The notes beneath the pieces were generated by a model. The model did not search any database. It was not told the DNA's origin and saw only the letters and a list, made by a program, of their open reading frames with translations. Positions 60,460 through 64,000 of a stretch of 64,000 bases of DNA are shown here, in pieces; the first letter of the stretch is position 1, and every line of letters starts with the position of its first letter. Made by a program: the position numbers and the translations under genes. This DNA comes from Verrucomicrobiales bacterium (GTDB lineage Bacteria; Verrucomicrobiota; Verrucomicrobiia; Limisphaerales; JAYPXF01). The DNA is taken from assembly GCA_002715965.1 (NCBI GenBank), contig PBAL01000092.1:55132-119131 (forward strand), given 5' to 3'.

Positions 60460-61901
60460 TTTTCCAGCACATGAGGCCTACAATTTTTCTCGCCACAATG
60501 TTGTTTGCATCGGTCGCGATTGCGGCGGACAAATCCAACGCCGCTGCCAAGGAACTCAACCGCGGACTGATCGGCCACTGGACTTTCGATGACGGCAAGG
60601 GGTCGATCGCACGCGATGTCTCGGGGCGCGGCAACCACGGCGCGGTCAAGGGCGGTGCGAAATGGACCAAGGGAAGAATCGGAGGCGGATTGGAGTTCGA
60701 TGGAAAGGATGACTTCGTAGCGATTCCGAATGAGAGTCAGTTTGACATTACCGGAAGCATCACGGTGTCGGCCTGGGTCCGCGTCGAGTCCTTCACAAGA
60801 CCGTGGCAAGCCATCGTGACCAAGGGAGATCGCGCTTGGCGGCTGCAACGAGCGAGCCGCAGCAGGAGCGTGGGATTCGCCTGCTCGGATCTCTCGCGGA
60901 AGCAGGTTGGTGATCTTCTCGGAAAGAAAGACGTCGCCGACGGCGAGTGGCACCACGTCGCGGGAGTGCTCGACGGGAACAGGATATCGATCTTCGTGGA
61001 TGGATTGCTGGACACTTCGAAGCCTTCGTCGCCGAACATCAGCGTCAATGATTATGCAGTGTTCATCGGTGCAAACTCACAGGCTGGGGGAAGGCTCTTT
61101 CATGGGCTGATCGACGATGTCCGCATCTACGACCGGGCTCTCTCCGTCGAAGAATTGCGGGCGCTTGTCAAAGCTGGCGGAGTCGCGCTGCCACCGCCGA
61201 TCAAGCCTGTTCCGATTGCCAGCAAACCTGCACCCGCGCCAAGCGCGGCCAGCCTTCTCGCAGATGGATTTGAAAAAATCTTCGACGGCAAAACGCTCAA
61301 GGGCTGGAAGGCCCTCAACATGAGCTACTGGTCGGTCCGCGATGGCGCAATCACGGGCGAATCCTCGGACGAGCACCCATGTGTAAAGAATCAATTCATC
61401 GTCTGGCAGGGCGGGGACGTCGCTGACTTCGGTCTCCATGTGAAGTTCCGGGTACGCGGCAACAGCTGTAATTCCGGCGTGCAGTTTCGCAGCAAGATTC
61501 GTCCCGATGGATTGGCCGTCGGTTACCAGGCAGACATTCTTTCCGGCGGAAAATATCTCGGCGGAGTGTGTGATGAGATCCATCAGCGCGAAGGCAGGGA
61601 GCTGCTCACGCGCAATGGCGAGAAGACCGTGATCGATGCCAACGGCAAGCGCACCGCCACCAGCCTGGGCGCGACGGCCACGTTCAACGGCTGGCCGGCT
61701 TGGAATGACTACCACATCACCGCGAAGGGACAGCACATTATCTTGCGCATCAACGGCGTCAAATGCGCCGAGCTGATCGACCGGGAAGAGGGGCATTTCG
61801 ACTTGAGCGGCATTCTTGGACTGCAGTTGCGGGCCGGAAAGCCGATGACGGTGCAGTTCAAGGACATCTACCTGAAACAGCTGTTGGTTGACGATCATTG
61901 A
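60456..61901 (+). CDS. secreted LamG-DUF1080 fusion
   Basis: 481 residues from GTG at 60456 (GTGA overlap with the sulfatase); ATG at 60471 is the alternative. Signal peptide RPTIFLATMLFASVAIAA. Residues about 35-230 are a LamG/concanavalin-type domain (LIGHWTFDDGKGSIARDVSG, EFDGKDDFVAIPNE, GEWHHVAGVLDGNRISIFVD, GLIDDVRIYDRALSVEELRA). After a Pro/Ala linker, residues about 265-475 are DUF1080 (FEKIFDGKTLKGWKALN, GNSCNSGVQFRSKI, ILRINGVKCAELIDREEG, VQFKDIYLKQL). Two carbohydrate-binding-type folds in one exported protein suggest glycan capture or 3-keto-sugar hydrolysis beside the sulfatase. Confidence 0.9.
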   Translation: MIFQHMRPTIFLATMLFASVAIAADKSNAAAKELNRGLIGHWTFDDGKGSIARDVSGRGNHGAVKGGAKWTKGRIGGGLEFDGKDDFVAIPNESQFDITGSITVSAWVRVESFTRPWQAIVTKGDRAWRLQRASRSRSVGFACSDLSRKQVGDLLGKKDVADGEWHHVAGVLDGNRISIFVDGLLDTSKPSSPNISVNDYAVFIGANSQAGGRLFHGLIDDVRIYDRALSVEELRALVKAGGVALPPPIKPVPIASKPAPAPSAASLLADGFEKIFDGKTLKGWKALNMSYWSVRDGAITGESSDEHPCVKNQFIVWQGGDVADFGLHVKFRVRGNSCNSGVQFRSKIRPDGLAVGYQADILSGGKYLGGVCDEIHQREGRELLTRNGEKTVIDANGKRTATSLGATATFNGWPAWNDYHITAKGQHIILRINGVKCAELIDREEGHFDLSGILGLQLRAGKPMTVQFKDIYLKQLLVDDH

Positions 61902-62147
61902 ACGCAGTTCCGCAGCACTGAATGGACGGGTACTGTCGGGTGAACGGATTGCCCCGTCTTCGGGACGCGAAGTGCGTCGTCTGGAAAAAACGAATTTATG
62001 ATCGAGGGCTTTCATCTCCATTCGACCACCACCACCGAGGACGGGGGTAAATTTTTTCGCGGTGTGTGAACAGAGACACCGGCAACATTACATGCGATCT
62101 GCATCGCTTGATTCTGTGCTTCTTTTGCGGCAAGGTATTTCTTCCTG

Positions 62148-62882
62148 ATGAGAGTATTTTGCATCGTCGGTCTCTATTTTTCTGCAGTGTGCCTCCTGAC
62201 CGCACAGGAATCGGGTCGGACGGAAGTTTTCGATCCGATCCGGGCAGCTGAAGAGGAGGCGCTGAAGCGGGCGGAGACGCGGATGGTATTGGATCTCAAC
62301 CTCAGCAGGGCCGAGCAACATCGGAAATCGAAACGATATGTCTTGGCAACGTTGTTGTATGAGGAAGTGATGAGATTGGCGCGCAAACTCGGCAATCTGA
62401 AAACGATCGAAACCGAAGTCGAAAAGGCGCGCGTTGGGATCGTATATTCAAGACTTCGCGTGGCCCGGGCATTGCAAGATCAGGATCTGTTCGAGGAAGC
62501 CGACAAGGAAGCTGCCAAGGCTCAGGTCTATGCTCCGGACAACAGCCGCTTGCGCAAGTTTCGCAAGTCTAATGAGTACGTCCGGAAGGCGCATATCGGA
62601 CGTGTGCCCAGCCGGGAGGTTCAGATGGCAATTCGAAACCACCGCCATGAGAGGGCCAATGTCTTGACCCTGGTGCTTGATGGCAGGGCGTACTATCGAA
62701 TGGGTGAATACGGAGAGGCCGAGAAACGGTTGAAGGAAGCCGTGAAGCTAGATCCTCACAGTGATGTTGCCTACTATTATCTTCACTTGAATCTGAAGGC
62801 GCAGTACGACCGGGAAGGACGGGCGCGGGATCACCATTTTCAAAAGCGCGTGATCGAAGTTGCGGAAGCGTGGAATCGCTAG
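62148..62882 (+). CDS. secreted TPR-type protein, possibly truncated
   Basis: 244 residues. Signal peptide RVFCIVGLYFSAVCLLTA. Mostly helical and charged; two or three TPR-like hairpins (AEQHRKSKRYVLATLLYEEV, EEADKEAAKAQVYAPDN, YYRMGEYGEAEKRLKEAVKL plus DPHSDVAYYYLHL). It ends RVIEVAEAWNR. Verrucomicrobial secretin-like proteins, from memory, have a similar TPR N-terminus and continue past an AWN motif into a secretin domain, so this could be the N-terminal remnant of one. That idea is low confidence; it may also be a complete small TPR protein. Confidence 0.65.
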   Translation: MRVFCIVGLYFSAVCLLTAQESGRTEVFDPIRAAEEEALKRAETRMVLDLNLSRAEQHRKSKRYVLATLLYEEVMRLARKLGNLKTIETEVEKARVGIVYSRLRVARALQDQDLFEEADKEAAKAQVYAPDNSRLRKFRKSNEYVRKAHIGRVPSREVQMAIRNHRHERANVLTLVLDGRAYYRMGEYGEAEKRLKEAVKLDPHSDVAYYYLHLNLKAQYDREGRARDHHFQKRVIEVAEAWNR

Positions 62883-63288
62883 CAACGGCTGGTAGGATTG
62901 GTTGTTGAAAACCATGGCTCGGAGCTTTTTGTGAATTCGTGGCCCGGGCTGGAGCCTCTCTCCCGTTTGGGCTGAGTGAATAATTACCGGCGTTACAAGT
63001 TCTCAACGCGTCTCCCGCCAAACGTTCAAGACATTCAAGTGCCAGTCAGCGGGATCTCGCCAGCACTGACGACCAGGCGATTTACGATGGCGTTGTTGGA
63101 TGCCATGCAGAAACACGAAACGAAAGCGCTTTTCGATTTGTTGAATATTGATTGTTGAGACGCGGCACCAATGCGTGCGTGATAGGCTTCAACCTCGACT
63201 GTGATGCACGTTTTCGAACGCACAGAAGCGTTTCTGCCAGGCGCCAATTGAAACGGAATGAACGAATGCCGTAATTGTGTGCTTTGGA
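62883..63288. other. 406-base stretch without a supported gene
   Basis: Short frames are open on both strands (about 60 codons on + near 62976-63158, and the run-on tail of the DUF1501 fragment on -), but none has a recognisable domain or signal peptide. It separates two genes that both look truncated, so it may be a deletion or rearrangement scar. Confidence 0.4.
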
Positions 63289-63855
63289 GATCAAAGGCCG
63301 AGGTCGATCCCGGGGAGGAAAGGAGATCGAAGGCCTTTTCCTGCTGCTTTGTGTAATTGGCGATCGCGGCTTCGTGATCGAATTGTCGGCGCGCCTGGTT
63401 GACCGCGTTCAACAGATCCGCCCGCGAATCCAGACGCTTCACGCTCATGCCTTCCAGTGATAGCGAGGGAGCGCTGAACTGTATCGGCTCCAGCTCGTCC
63501 CCCTTCAGGTAGAACGGATCGTGCTCCAATCCAAGCTTGCCGGCGAATTGTCCCGGTCGGCCATCGTGCAAGCCGGGTCTTTGCGGGAGCGAGATCAGTT
63601 TGGGCAATTTGGGATGCGCAGGCCGACGCGACGCGATAGCCGATCCCATGAAGGGCCAGTCCGTCGAATACGGCCGGCGACTGTTGCCCTCCGTGCGAAA
63701 GGTCTGATCCGGCGTATGTCCCGTGAGATTGTAGTAATAGCCCGCGTGATGATCGCCGGTCGCCCGCCCGAAATCACTGACCGATCGAATGCCCGAAAAA
63801 TGCTTCGCCGCCCTGGCGGTCATCGGCAGGGGTTCGCAGACTTGGATGTCCGAAG
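63289..63855 (-). pseudogene. internal fragment of a DUF1501 gene
   Basis: The frame opens after tandem TAG codons at 63884-63889 and has no Tat signal or start. From about 63855 it matches the middle of the DUF1501 family: IQVCEPLPMTARAAKHFSGI, SVSDFGRATGDHHAGYYYNL, STDWPFMGSAIASRRPAHP and TKQQEKAFDLLSS. After about 63289 the similarity ends and the frame runs on without sense to a stop at 63035. Both the N-terminal Tat/HDTW-type region and the C-terminal metal-site region are missing. No cytochrome partner is in the window. Confidence 0.7.
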
Positions 63856-63946
63856 CGCGGGTGCTTGGCGAAGAGCGTCGAAACTACTACAACCAATTCC
63901 GGCCGGCATTTCTCCTTGGGCGGACAAAGCCCGGCGAAGCATGCGA

Positions 63947-63999
63947 TTCATAGTTCGGTTCCGGTCGGGGCTCCGCCCCTCCCTCCACCGAACTATGAA
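63947..63999. repeat. inverted repeat with GC-rich inner hairpin at the right edge
   Basis: Arms TTCATAGTTCGGT (63947-63959) and ACCGAACTATGAA (63987-63999) are perfect complements around 27 bases that include CGGGGCTCCGCCCC. It lies just outside the broken N-terminal side of the DUF1501 fragment. It could be a dispersed palindromic element, a terminator-like fold or the end of a miniature element continuing past the window. Confidence 0.6.
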
Positions 64000-64000
64000 C

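Overview
The window looks like a chromosomal segment of a GC-rich Verrucomicrobia-type bacterium; a planctomycete relative cannot be excluded. It is dominated by families typical of the Planctomycetes-Verrucomicrobia group: Tat-exported DUF1501 and DUF1552 proteins, very large secreted c-type cytochrome proteins (PSCyt1/DUF1549/DUF1553 and DUF1587/1592/1588/1585), sulfatases, DUF1080 domains, a ThuA protein, a Gfo/Idh/MocA oxidoreductase and Calx-beta surface proteins. No rRNA, tRNA, CRISPR array, insertion sequence or phage gene was recognised.

Layout. 0.2-5.1 kb: minus-strand operon of a giant cytochrome, a small lipoprotein and a DUF1501 protein. 5.6-12.9 kb: mostly minus-strand housekeeping and signalling genes: UvrD-like helicase, DUF1080 protein, zinc ribbon, a damaged histidine kinase, uppP and an exported methyltransferase. 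13.0-16.3 kb: plus-strand type II secretion/type IV pilus-like operon with two GspF-like genes and two pseudopilin-like genes, without ATPase or secretin. 16.5-21.2 kb: ThuA, an orphan TctC-like receptor coupled to a small protein and an SDR, then moeA. 21.4-28.6 kb: sulfatase, divergent DUF1552/DUF1592 pair, and a DUF1080-PHP-like fusion. 28.6-34.1 kb: core genes (YihY/BrkB family, a DUF4149-like membrane protein, a PUR-domain protein, rsfS, nadD, cstA). 34.4-38.1 kb: five-repeat Calx-beta surface protein with a frameshift at a C8 tract. 38.1-46.7 kb: minus-strand oxidoreductase coupled to a nonsense-mutated small gene, a second DUF1501/cytochrome pair and a tandem-repeat protein. 46.9-52.4 kb: beta-helix protein, third DUF1501/cytochrome pair, truncated hydrolase. 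52.5-57.5 kb: pseudocaspase-SUMF1 fusion, second DUF1552/DUF1592 pair, and a cluster of palindromic repeats inside the operon. 57.5-61.9 kb: divergent operon of LRR protein, frameshifted SASA esterase, sulfatase and LamG-DUF1080. 62-64 kb: a decayed edge with a truncated TPR protein, a DUF1501 fragment and an inverted repeat.

How the genes fit together. Five copies of one arrangement (a secreted cytochrome-like giant next to a Tat-exported DUF1501 or DUF1552 protein) lie within 64 kb, interleaved with sulfatases, an esterase, DUF1080 proteins and carbohydrate-binding folds. This suggests an extracytoplasmic oxidation/hydrolysis system for complex, possibly sulfated, glycans; that role is inference. 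A second theme is small lesions in otherwise recognisable genes: an internal deletion in a kinase, a C8 frameshift, an in-frame TAG, an A-run frameshift, truncations and C-terminal fragments. They point to contingency loci, ongoing decay or assembly error, and read-level evidence would be needed to separate these.
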